Source of the DNA: Geodermatophilus sp. DSM 44513 | GTDB taxonomy: Bacteria; Actinomycetota; Actinomycetes; Mycobacteriales; Geodermatophilaceae | Reading direction: 5' to 3' | DNA length: 64,000 nucleotides | NCBI RefSeq assembly: GCF_032460525.1 | Contig: NZ_CP135963.1 | Span: 4,464,001 to 4,528,000, forward strand | In this document: piece by piece, positions 42,914 through 50,828 of the stretch | Position numbering within the stretch: position 1 is the stretch's first letter | How the letters are laid out: the number at the start of each line of letters is the position of its first letter | Notes under the pieces: model-generated | What the model was told of the DNA's origin: nothing | Database searches by the model: none | What the model saw: only the letters and a program-made list of their open reading frames with translations | Program-made: the position numbers and the translations under genes

Positions 42914-45655
42914 TCAGTCCGCGCCGACCGCTGCGGGCGACCGGCCGACGACCCGCTGTCGCCGGCCCTCGTCCGTGGTGAGCATCTCGAGGAGGCGAGC
43001 AGCCGGGACCGGGGGTGAGAAGTGGTAGCCCTGTCCCGTGGTGCACCCCTGCCGGCGCAACAGCACCATCTCCTCGGCGTGCTCGATGCCCTCGGCCACG
43101 GTCTCCAGCCGCAGCGCCTTGCCCAGCCGCAGGATGGTGTTCACCAGGGCGGCGTCACCGCCGGTGGCCAGCCCCTCGACGAAGCTCCGGTCGATCTTGA
43201 GGATGTCGACGGGGAAGCGGTGCAGGTAGCTCAGCGAGGAGTACCCCGTGCCGAAGTCGTCGATGGCCAGGCGTATCCCCATGGCGCGCAGCGACTCGAG
43301 CGTCGCGATCGTGTCGTCGCTGTTCTCCATCAGGACGCTCTCGGTCATCTCCAGGGTCAGCTTGTGGGCGGGCAGACCCGTCTCGGCCAGCACGTCCGCG
43401 ACCTCTCCGACCAGGTCCGGGTGGTGGAGCTGGCGGCCGGACACGTTGACACTGACCTTGAGGGGCTCCTCGCGCTGGTCGAGGACCTGCCACTCCATCG
43501 CCTGCCGGCAGGCCGTTCGGAGCACCCACAGCCCCAGGGGCCGGATGAGCCCGGTCGCCTCGGCCAGCGGGATGAAGTCATCCGGCGGGATGAGTCCGTG
43601 CTCGGGGTGCTCCCAGCGGACCAGGGCCTCGACACCGGTGATCGTGCCGGTGCGCATCGTCACCATGGGCTGGTAGTGGACGACGAACTCCCCGTCGCGC
43701 AGGGCGCGCCGCAGGTCGGCCTCCAGGCGGACCCGGGCGACGAGACCCTCGTGCATCTCGGGGGCGTAGACGGCGAAGCCCCCGCCGGCGGCCTTGGCCC
43801 GGTACATGGCCAGGTCCGCGTTGCGCAGCAGCTGCTCGGCGTCGATGCCCACCCCGTCCTGGTGGGCGATGCCGATGCTGGCCGCGACGTGCACCGTCTC
43901 CCCGTCCAGGTCCACGGGTGCCTCCAACACCTGGCAGACCCGCTCGGCGAGCTGCGTGCCGTCGTCACCCGCCGGGACGTCGTCCACCAGGATGGCGAAC
44001 TCGTCCCCGCCGAAGCGCGCGACGGTGTCGCCCGGCCGCACCGCCGTGCGCAGTCGCGCCCCCACCTCGACCAGCAGGGCGTCGCCCGCACTGTGGCCGA
44101 GGGTGTCGTTGACCTCCTTAAAGCCGTCGAGGTCCAGGAAGCACACGGCCGGTGAGGACCCGACCGCGTCTCGCCGGGACAGCGCCTGCTGCAGGCGGTC
44201 CCGGAACAGGGCCCGGTTGGGCAGGCCGGTCAACGAGTCGGTGAAGGCCTGGTGGGTGAGCTGCCGCTCCAGCCGCACGCGATCGGTCACGTCCCGGGTG
44301 TTCAACACCAGACCGCCGACGGCGTCGTTGCCGAGCAGGTTGGTCACGGTGACCTCCACCCGGCGCTCCCGTCCGGCGGCGTGCGACCAGGTGCCCTGGA
44401 AGGTCAGGGCCCGGTCGGGGTCACCACCGGCAGCCTGCTGCAGGACGGCGAGCAGCTCGGCAGCCTGCTCCGGCGTCATCAGCGCGGTCAGGTCGCGGCC
44501 GACGAGTGACTCCGCGGGGCGGCCCAGCACGCGCAGGCTCGACTCGCTCTGGTACCGGATCAGCCCCTCGCGGTCGACGAGGGTGACCAGGTCGGAGCTG
44601 TGCTGGACGAGGGCGGCGAAGCGCTCTCCGCTGGCCCGCAGTTCCGCCGTGCGCTCCCCGACCAGGCGCTCGAGGTTGCGGGTCAGCGAGTCGTTCTCCT
44701 GCAGGGTCAGCACCTGGCGGAGGACCAGGAGGACGGCGATCACGATCAGCGCCCAGCTCGTGAAGGTGTCCGTCGTCCCGCTGCGCACCGTCGAGGCCGC
44801 CGAGACGAGCAGCGCGGCGCCCACGGCCGCGTAGGGCAGCAGGTTCCCGAGCGGCCGACCGCCACCGTCGTCGTCAGCGACGTCCGCCTCGGTCCCGGTG
44901 CGGGCGAGGGCGGCGAGGAACAGCAGGACGAAGCCCAGCCCCCACCCGATGTCGATGAGGTTGCCGGAGCTGTAGCTGGCCACGCTGGTGAGGTAGACGA
45001 ACCCCGAGTCGGCGACCGCGAAGGCGACCAGGCCGGCGCCCAGCAGCGGCAGGGGGACCGGCAGCCGCATGCCGCGCTGCCGGGCCCGCATCCAGGTGTA
45101 GGCGACGAGCGTGATCACGACGACGTCACTGACCGGGTAGGCGAGGGAGATGACCTGGGCCAGCGGCTCGCCACCGGCCTCGGCCACCGCCCGCAGCACG
45201 GCGACCCAGCTGCACAGCAGCAGCGCGCTGGCGACGACGAGCCCGTCGAGCACGGTCCGGACCCGCCCGGCCAGCGTCCGGGCCGCGAGCGGCAGGGACA
45301 GCAGCGCGGCGGTGGCCAGGGGCGGGAGACCGAGGTAGCCCAGGTCGGCCAGCGACGGGAAGGGCACCTCGGCCCCGCGCACGGACTCGTACCAGGTCCA
45401 CACGACCATGCCTCCGGCCCAGGACAGGCAGGCGGCGCCGAGCAGCAGCCAGAACCGGCGTGCTGGGCCGTCGTCCCGACGGCCACGGACCAGGCCGGCC
45501 ACCCCCGCGAGCAGTGGGAAGGCGACGAGCCCGGCGTTGGACAGGTGCATCGAGGTGCCCGCAGGGACCGTCGTCAGCGCGAGGGCCCAGACGGCGAGCG
45601 CGCCGCTCGCGGCCGCCGCGAGGACGCGCCGGGAGGCCGCCGTGATCGTGGTCAT
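42914..45655 (-). CDS. membrane GGDEF-EAL c-di-GMP enzyme with PAS domain (913 aa)
   Basis: The N-terminal third has about nine or ten membrane segments (from RVLAAAASGALAVWALALTTV to FTSWALIVIAVLLVLRQVLTL). A short coiled stretch, a PAS domain (about 345-455: FAALVQHSSDLVTLVDREGLIRYQSESSLRVLG), GGDEF (about 475-635: DSLTGLPNRALFRDRL, RFGGDEFAIL) and EAL (about 655-895: VHYQPMVTMRTGTITGVEALVRWEHPEHG, DDFGTGYSSLSYL, KIDRSFV) follow. Both active-site signatures are intact, so it may make and degrade c-di-GMP. Position inside the chemotaxis island suggests control of the motile-sessile switch. No sigma-28-like box is seen upstream. Confidence 0.93.
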   Translation of the reverse strand: MTTITAASRRVLAAAASGALAVWALALTTVPAGTSMHLSNAGLVAFPLLAGVAGLVRGRRDDGPARRFWLLLGAACLSWAGGMVVWTWYESVRGAEVPFPSLADLGYLGLPPLATAALLSLPLAARTLAGRVRTVLDGLVVASALLLCSWVAVLRAVAEAGGEPLAQVISLAYPVSDVVVITLVAYTWMRARQRGMRLPVPLPLLGAGLVAFAVADSGFVYLTSVASYSSGNLIDIGWGLGFVLLFLAALARTGTEADVADDDGGGRPLGNLLPYAAVGAALLVSAASTVRSGTTDTFTSWALIVIAVLLVLRQVLTLQENDSLTRNLERLVGERTAELRASGERFAALVQHSSDLVTLVDREGLIRYQSESSLRVLGRPAESLVGRDLTALMTPEQAAELLAVLQQAAGGDPDRALTFQGTWSHAAGRERRVEVTVTNLLGNDAVGGLVLNTRDVTDRVRLERQLTHQAFTDSLTGLPNRALFRDRLQQALSRRDAVGSSPAVCFLDLDGFKEVNDTLGHSAGDALLVEVGARLRTAVRPGDTVARFGGDEFAILVDDVPAGDDGTQLAERVCQVLEAPVDLDGETVHVAASIGIAHQDGVGIDAEQLLRNADLAMYRAKAAGGGFAVYAPEMHEGLVARVRLEADLRRALRDGEFVVHYQPMVTMRTGTITGVEALVRWEHPEHGLIPPDDFIPLAEATGLIRPLGLWVLRTACRQAMEWQVLDQREEPLKVSVNVSGRQLHHPDLVGEVADVLAETGLPAHKLTLEMTESVLMENSDDTIATLESLRAMGIRLAIDDFGTGYSSLSYLHRFPVDILKIDRSFVEGLATGGDAALVNTILRLGKALRLETVAEGIEHAEEMVLLRRQGCTTGQGYHFSPPVPAARLLEMLTTDEGRRQRVVGRSPAAVGAD

Positions 45656-45796
45656 GCCTGCTGCATCGACCGGTCAGCCGTTCACCTGACCTCCACGGCG
45701 TCGTCTCCTCCCGAGGGGTGAGTGGGTTCAACACTGTGCGCCGGCCGGTCGAAGACCTGCGCGGGCACACCCGGTGCCCGGACGGGAGGAGATGGC

Positions 45797-46984
45797 GTGA
45801 CCGCATCGATGGTCAGGACGGGACCGGCGGTGGAGCTGCCGGCCGGCTGGCCGGAGGGGCTGTCCCCCGAGGTGCTGGGCGCGATCGACCTGCCCACGCC
45901 GTTCCTCGCCTGTGACCTGGACATGGTCGCGGACCGGTTCACCCGGTTCCGTGCGGCACTGCCCCGGGTCCGCCCGCACTACGCGGTCAAGTGCAACCCC
46001 GCGCCGGAGGTGCTCCGGACCGTGGCCGCGCAGGGAGCCGGCTTCGAGGTCGCCTCGCTGGGCGAGTTGCGGATGCTGCAGGGGATCGGGGTGGCCCCGG
46101 CTGACGTGCTGTACAGCAACACGGTCAAGCCCGCAGCGCACGTCGCCGCCGCAGCCGAGGCCGGGCTGTGGCGCTTCGCCGCGGACTCCGCGGGGGAGCT
46201 CGGCAAGATCGCCCGGGTGGCGCCGGGCAGCGCCGTCTACGTCCGGATCCGGGTCGACGACGGCGGCAGCGTCTTCCCGCTGTCGAGGAAGTTCGGCGCG
46301 GAGGTCCACCACGCCCGTGCCCTGCTCCAGCAGACCGAGCGGTTGGGCCTGCGGCCGTACGGACTGACCTTCCACGTCGGCTCGCAGTGCGTCGAGACGT
46401 CGGCGTGGCGACGGGCCATCGCCTCGGCCGGCCGGCTGATGCGTCAACTCGCCGCCGACGGCATCCGGCTGGAGATGCTGGACGTCGGCGGCGGTTTCCC
46501 CGCCTCGTACGGCGCGCCCGTGCCGTCCATCGACCAGATCGGCACCGTGGTGGAGACCTCCCTGGACGACCTGCTGCCGTACCAGCCGCCCCTGCTGGTG
46601 GCCGAACCGGGGCGGCACATGGTCGCCGAGACCGCGGTCATGGTCGCCAGCGTCCTCGGGCGGGAGCAGCGGGCCGGCGAGGAGTGGCTGTACCTGGACG
46701 TCGGCGCCTACAACGGCCTCATGGAGACCCAGCAGATGGGCGGTCGGTGGCCCTTCCCGATGTGGTCGTCGCGGCACGACCACTCCGCGGTCGACCAGGT
46801 CCCGGTCACGGTGACCGGCCCGAGCTGCGACAGCTCGGACACGATGTTCTACGGGGCACCGCTGCCGGTCACGCTGGCCGAGGGCGACCGGCTGTTCATC
46901 GCCTCCGCCGGCGCCTACACGCTCAGCTACGCCTCCTCGTTCAACGGGTTCCCGCCACCGGGGACGCACTTCACCGGCGGCTGA
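45797..46984 (+). CDS. type III PLP-dependent (ornithine-like) decarboxylase (395 aa)
   Basis: An alanine-racemase-fold decarboxylase: PLP lysine in HYAVKCNPAPEVL, phosphate-binding LDVGGGFPASYG and EPGRHMVAE, HVGSQ, and the partner-subunit loop GPSCDSSDTMF and YTLSYASSFNGF typical of eukaryotic-type ornithine decarboxylase rather than LysA. The likely product is putrescine or a related diamine. GTG 45797 has GGAGGAG six bases upstream. The next gene starts on the base after its stop, so decarboxylase and MFS exporter form one operon, suggesting a diamine is made and then exported. The exact substrate cannot be fixed. Confidence 0.85.
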   Translation: MTASMVRTGPAVELPAGWPEGLSPEVLGAIDLPTPFLACDLDMVADRFTRFRAALPRVRPHYAVKCNPAPEVLRTVAAQGAGFEVASLGELRMLQGIGVAPADVLYSNTVKPAAHVAAAAEAGLWRFAADSAGELGKIARVAPGSAVYVRIRVDDGGSVFPLSRKFGAEVHHARALLQQTERLGLRPYGLTFHVGSQCVETSAWRRAIASAGRLMRQLAADGIRLEMLDVGGGFPASYGAPVPSIDQIGTVVETSLDDLLPYQPPLLVAEPGRHMVAETAVMVASVLGREQRAGEEWLYLDVGAYNGLMETQQMGGRWPFPMWSSRHDHSAVDQVPVTVTGPSCDSSDTMFYGAPLPVTLAEGDRLFIASAGAYTLSYASSFNGFPPPGTHFTGG

Positions 46985-48214
46985 GTGGGCAGGCACTCGG
47001 CGCCGCGCCGGACGGCACGGGACCCCGACCGTCGGCGGCTGACCGCAATCTGCGCCGCCGGCCTGACCGACTCCCTGTTCCTGTCGGTCGGGTGGACCCT
47101 CGTGGTCCTGCAGATCGCCGACTCCCACGGGCTGCCCGCGGTCGGGTTCTGCACCGCAGCCATGCTCGTGGGCGTCGCACTCTCGGCACCGGTGGCCGGA
47201 CGGGCGGCGCGTCTGGGGGACGGTCGCCGTGTGCTGCGGGCCGCCGCGGGCACCGAGATGGCGCTGCGCACCGGGCTGGTGCTCCTCGTGGCGGCGCAGG
47301 CGCCGATCGTCCTCACGGCCGTGGTCATCGGGGCCATGAACGTCACTGCGTGGACCGGCTACGCCGCGATGCGTGCCGAGGTCGCCGCTGTCCGCCCCGG
47401 CGCAGGCGCACTCACCGGGTACGGAACGCTCGTCGCCGCGGCCGAGGCCACCGGTGTCGCCCTGGCGGCGCTGGTGTCCGTGACCGCCGAGGACGGCGGC
47501 GCCCTGCTCCTCGGCGTCGCCTGCTGCTACGTCCTCTCCCTGGTCCCCACCGTCGTGGTCGCCGGTGCTTCGCGGGTACCCCGCATGGTCTCCTCGGTCG
47601 CGGACGGCGTGCGTCTCGTGCCGTCGGGGCCCGTGCTGGCGGGCGCGCTGCTGATGGTGCTGGCGGCCGGCCCCACCCTGCTGTTCGTCGCACTGAGCGA
47701 GCAGGTGCACGGACGGGGCGCGGTCGCGCTGGCCGCTGTGGCGTTCACGGCAGGCTCGTTGTTGGCCCCCCTGGTGGTGCGGGCGACCCGCCGAGCCCAT
47801 GCGGACGGGGGTGTGACGTGGTCACTGGCGGCCGCCGGCATGGTCGCCGGCTGGACCGTCGCCCCGCTGTCGGTGGTGCTGCTGTGTACCGCCCAGGTGC
47901 TGTCCGGTCTCTGTCTCACCCTGCTGGAGGGGCTCCTCGACGACGCGGCCGTCCGCCGTCGGCCCGGCCAGGTCACCGGCGCGCTCGCCTCGGTCACCGC
48001 CGGGCGGGCCCTGGGCGGGGCGGCGGCGACCGGGGTGCTGCCCTTGGTGCTGACCGGGGTGCCCATGGCCACGGTCGCCGTGACCGCCACCGGTGTGCTG
48101 CTGGCCACGGCCGGCGCAGCCGCACTGTCCGGTCGGGTGCGTCGCGCGGGGAAGCCGCGCGAGACGACGTCGCCCGTCGCACGTCGCGCACCGGCGCTCC
48201 CCCTCGGCACCTGA
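46985..48214 (+). CDS. MFS transporter coupled to the decarboxylase (409 aa)
   Basis: About twelve hydrophobic segments, beginning LTAICAAGLTDSLFLSVGWTLVVLQIADSHGL, with the A-like loop GRAARLGDGRRVLRAAAG between helices 2 and 3. A central loop (ASRVPRMVSSVADGVRLVPSGP) and a basic C-terminus (RVRRAGKPRETTSPVARRAPALPLGT) fit the inside-facing positions. GTG 46985 directly follows the decarboxylase TGA, a strong sign of translational coupling. Export of the decarboxylase product (a polyamine or a siderophore precursor) is the simplest inference; no siderophore synthetase is nearby. Confidence 0.85.
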   Translation: MGRHSAPRRTARDPDRRRLTAICAAGLTDSLFLSVGWTLVVLQIADSHGLPAVGFCTAAMLVGVALSAPVAGRAARLGDGRRVLRAAAGTEMALRTGLVLLVAAQAPIVLTAVVIGAMNVTAWTGYAAMRAEVAAVRPGAGALTGYGTLVAAAEATGVALAALVSVTAEDGGALLLGVACCYVLSLVPTVVVAGASRVPRMVSSVADGVRLVPSGPVLAGALLMVLAAGPTLLFVALSEQVHGRGAVALAAVAFTAGSLLAPLVVRATRRAHADGGVTWSLAAAGMVAGWTVAPLSVVLLCTAQVLSGLCLTLLEGLLDDAAVRRRPGQVTGALASVTAGRALGGAAATGVLPLVLTGVPMATVAVTATGVLLATAGAAALSGRVRRAGKPRETTSPVARRAPALPLGT

Positions 48215-48361
48215 CCGGGCCCTCCAGGACGTCGTCGGTCGCGCCGTGTCGACAGCGGTGACGGTGGCCGGCTCACCCCGACGGTCAGCGCGGCGCCCTC
48301 CCCGTCGAGCGTGGTGCCCGTGGGCGCGGGTCGGGCGGGCCGGACCGGCGCGCCGCCGGCT

Positions 48362-48706
48362 TCAGGCCTGGGCCAGACTCCGCCGCTCGTGCACCTGGCC
48401 GTCGACCCAGAGGACGAGGCACCGCAACGCGGCGTGCCCCTCCGGCGTGGCGAACCCCTGCTCGAAACGTGCTGCCTCCCGGAGGGCGTCGCTGTCGACC
48501 AGGCCCCCGGTGGCGAAGCGGCCGAGCAGCTGTCCGGACGGCGTCCGGCTGCCGAAGGAGCCGGCGATGCCGAGCGCGACCGCGTCGGAGACGGTCAGCG
48601 TGGCCGGCGGCTGCTCGAGGGCTGCCCGACGCGCGAAGTACCGGGGGACCTCCCGGGTGACGTCTGCGTCGGTCGCGGGTCTCGTCGTCCGGGCGGAGAT
48701 CAGCAC
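48362..48706 (-). CDS. hypothetical protein (114 aa)
   Basis: GTG 48706 is preceded by GAGAGGGG, a fair ribosome binding site. The product MLISARTTRPATDADVTREVPRYFARRAALEQPPATLTVSDAVALGIAGSFGSRTPSGQLLGRFATGGLVDSDALREAARF has no membrane segment and no motif I know. Its second half (GFATPEGHAALRCLVLWVDGQVHERRSLAQA) looks like a regular alpha-beta domain. It converges with the MFS gene. The complementary strand is also open here, so the call is moderate. Confidence 0.5.
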   Translation of the reverse strand: MLISARTTRPATDADVTREVPRYFARRAALEQPPATLTVSDAVALGIAGSFGSRTPSGQLLGRFATGGLVDSDALREAARFEQGFATPEGHAALRCLVLWVDGQVHERRSLAQA

Positions 48707-48929
48707 TCCAAGCCCCTCTCGTCAGGTCGTGTGGCACGGACACCAGCCCATCGGCAGGTCCGTGACAGATCTGTACGGACCGCCCGGATCTCGCTGACAC
48801 CCGGCGCCGCTGCCGTCAGTGGTCCGGAGGGTCTCCGGGCACGGGCCCTGGGCATGCGCTCCGTGCCCATCGGGGAGGTGGTGGAGCGGGACGGCCGAGG
48901 AGTCGGGCACCGACGCGCCGCGCCCTCGA

Positions 48930-50474
48930 TCAGGCGCTGGCGGGCGGCGACTGCGGACCGCTGACCCTCCGGGCGGCCAGGACACAGACGTCGTCGTCCC
49001 GGTCGAGGGCCGTGTGGCTGTGCTCGACCACCGCGTGGACGAGTCGCCCGGCGTCCCTGCCGGTCCCGCAGTGCTCGGTGACGGCGGCGGTGAGGCGGGC
49101 CATGCCCTCGTCCAGGGTCTGGCCGCGCCGCTCGACGAGGCCATCGGTGTACAGCAGCACCGTCGCACCATCGACCAGGGTGGCGTGCCCGGTCGGGTAT
49201 GCCGAGTCCGCGCTGGCGCCGAGCATCCGTCCCTGGGCGCGGTCCATCACCTCGGGTGCGTCGCTGCGTCCACACAGCAGCGGGTGGGGATGACCGGCAC
49301 TGGCGTACTCCACCTCGCCGGAGGCCACGTCGAGGAAGACCATCGCGGCACTGGCCATGGCCGGGGCCAGCGAGTGGTCCAGCAGCCGGTTGAGACCAGC
49401 CAGCACCTCCGCGGGAGCCCGGCCGTCGCCGGCATACGCGCGCACGGCACCACTGAGCCGCGCCATCAGCCCGACGGCAGCTGGTCCGTGGCCCACGACG
49501 TCGCCGACGGCCAGGACCAGGCGCCCATCGGGAGCGGTGAACACGTCGAACCAGTCGCCGCCCAGGTGCACCTCCTGCGAGGCGCCGAGGTAGCGCGCGG
49601 CCAGGTCCACCCCCGGGACGTCGGGCAGCTCCGGGAGCACGCTGGTCTGCAACTCGTGCAGGACCTGCCGCTGGCGGTCCAGCGTGGCGGTCAGCTCCTG
49701 CTCGAGGCGGCGCACCGCCGTGACGTCCCGAGCGACCGCGGCCACGCCGATGGTCGGCCCCTGGGGCACGCGCACGGGGAAGAAGGACTCCAGCCAGGTG
49801 TGGCTGTGACCGGGGTCCGCGGGCGTGGTGCCCACGATCTCGACGTCCCGCAGCGGCTCGCCGGTCTCCAGGACGTGCCGCAGCAGGGGCTCGGCCTCCG
49901 CCCGCAGATCGGGCAGCAGGTCGAACACCGACCGGCCCTCGTGCTCGGCGACGGGAAAGCCGTTCATGGCGGCCAGTTCCCGGTTGATGCGGACGAAGCG
50001 CAGGTCCGGGTCGATGAGGGCGAAGCCGACCGGGGCGTCCTCCAGGAGGGTGGAGACGATGGCGGCCTCCGACTGCACCAGTCGGCGCAGGCGTTCCTGC
50101 TGGCTGAGGTCGATGACGACGGCGACCCACTCGTAGGGGTTCCAGCTCACCGCGGCCACGGCCGCCAGGACCGGGGTGCGGCTGCCGTCCGGCCGCAGGA
50201 AGTCCTTCTGCACCACCGCCGACCCGGTGCGGCGGACGTCGTCCACCCCTCCGGCATCCCGCTCGGCGTGGTCGGTCGGCGTGATGGCCGGCCACGCGAG
50301 CCCGGCGTCGACGTCCGCCCGGCTGCGACCGAGGATGCGCAGCAGCTCGTCGTTGGCCTGGGTGATCGCCTCTCCGGAGCCGGCCGCCATCCCGACGGCG
50401 TCACCGGCGAACAGTGCCCGGAGCAGCCCTGCCTGACGGTCGACCTCACCCGCATCGTCGGTCCACTGCCCCAC
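48930..50474 (-). CDS. PAS-PAS-SpoIIE protein phosphatase (514 aa)
   Basis: Two PAS domains at about 15-130 (LLRALFAGDAVGMAAGSGEAITQANDELLRILGRS) and 150-275 (LLEDAPVGFALIDPDLRFVRINRELAAMNGFP) precede a PP2C-like SpoIIE domain at about 310-505 (YLGASQEVHLGGDWFDVFTAPDGRLVLAVGDVVGHGPAAVGLMARLSG, YASAGHPHPLLCG, LLYTDGLVERRGQ, DRDDDVCVLAARRV), with the metal-binding Asp residues. It would dephosphorylate an anti-anti-sigma factor. The start is uncertain: GTG 50474 gives a sensible N-terminus but no Shine-Dalgarno sequence, and an ATG at 50606 in frame adds 44 unlikely Arg-rich residues. Confidence 0.88.
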   Translation of the reverse strand: MGQWTDDAGEVDRQAGLLRALFAGDAVGMAAGSGEAITQANDELLRILGRSRADVDAGLAWPAITPTDHAERDAGGVDDVRRTGSAVVQKDFLRPDGSRTPVLAAVAAVSWNPYEWVAVVIDLSQQERLRRLVQSEAAIVSTLLEDAPVGFALIDPDLRFVRINRELAAMNGFPVAEHEGRSVFDLLPDLRAEAEPLLRHVLETGEPLRDVEIVGTTPADPGHSHTWLESFFPVRVPQGPTIGVAAVARDVTAVRRLEQELTATLDRQRQVLHELQTSVLPELPDVPGVDLAARYLGASQEVHLGGDWFDVFTAPDGRLVLAVGDVVGHGPAAVGLMARLSGAVRAYAGDGRAPAEVLAGLNRLLDHSLAPAMASAAMVFLDVASGEVEYASAGHPHPLLCGRSDAPEVMDRAQGRMLGASADSAYPTGHATLVDGATVLLYTDGLVERRGQTLDEGMARLTAAVTEHCGTGRDAGRLVHAVVEHSHTALDRDDDVCVLAARRVSGPQSPPASA

Positions 50475-50828
50475 GCAGGAGGAGTGTTCCAGACCACAGT
50501 GCCCGTTCCGTCGAGTGCCCAGCACCTGCCGCCACGCGCGTCGCGCAGGACGCGTCCGTGGTCGGGTCACGGAGGGCGGCCGGTGGACGTCGAGCCGTGG
50601 CCGCAACTGCCCGGCGCGCCGGTTGACAACGGCCGGTGGACGCTGTCACGGTCGTGATCGTTACACCGCTGTGATCTGCTGGCAGCACGGCGGCGGGACG
50701 CACCGCAGTCGACGTCGGCAAGGGTCAGGGAGCCACCTGCCCCCTTGGGGGGACTCCGGGTTTAGCCGGACCGGCGGCGGTACCGATGAACGCGTCGTAC
50801 ACGATCCGATGGCGTGCGGAGGTGAGCT
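50475..50828. other. 354-bp divergent region between phosphatase and GGDEF-EAL genes
   Basis: No gene is seen. The right half has a long plus-strand leader with a CCCCC-TTGG-GGGGG hairpin (about 50741-50753) and a TTTAG-N16-ACCGATGA pair (50761-50765 and 50782-50789). That pair is a poor match to the sigma-28-like promoters of this island. GGAGGTG at 50819-50825 is the ribosome binding site of the GGDEF-EAL gene. Confidence 0.5.

Noticed and set aside
50640..50828. c-di-GMP-I riboswitch before the GGDEF-EAL gene
   Set aside because: TAGCCGG and TACCGATG resemble its 3' end, but the conserved GGCAAACC and GACGCAAAGCC segments are absent in the right order.
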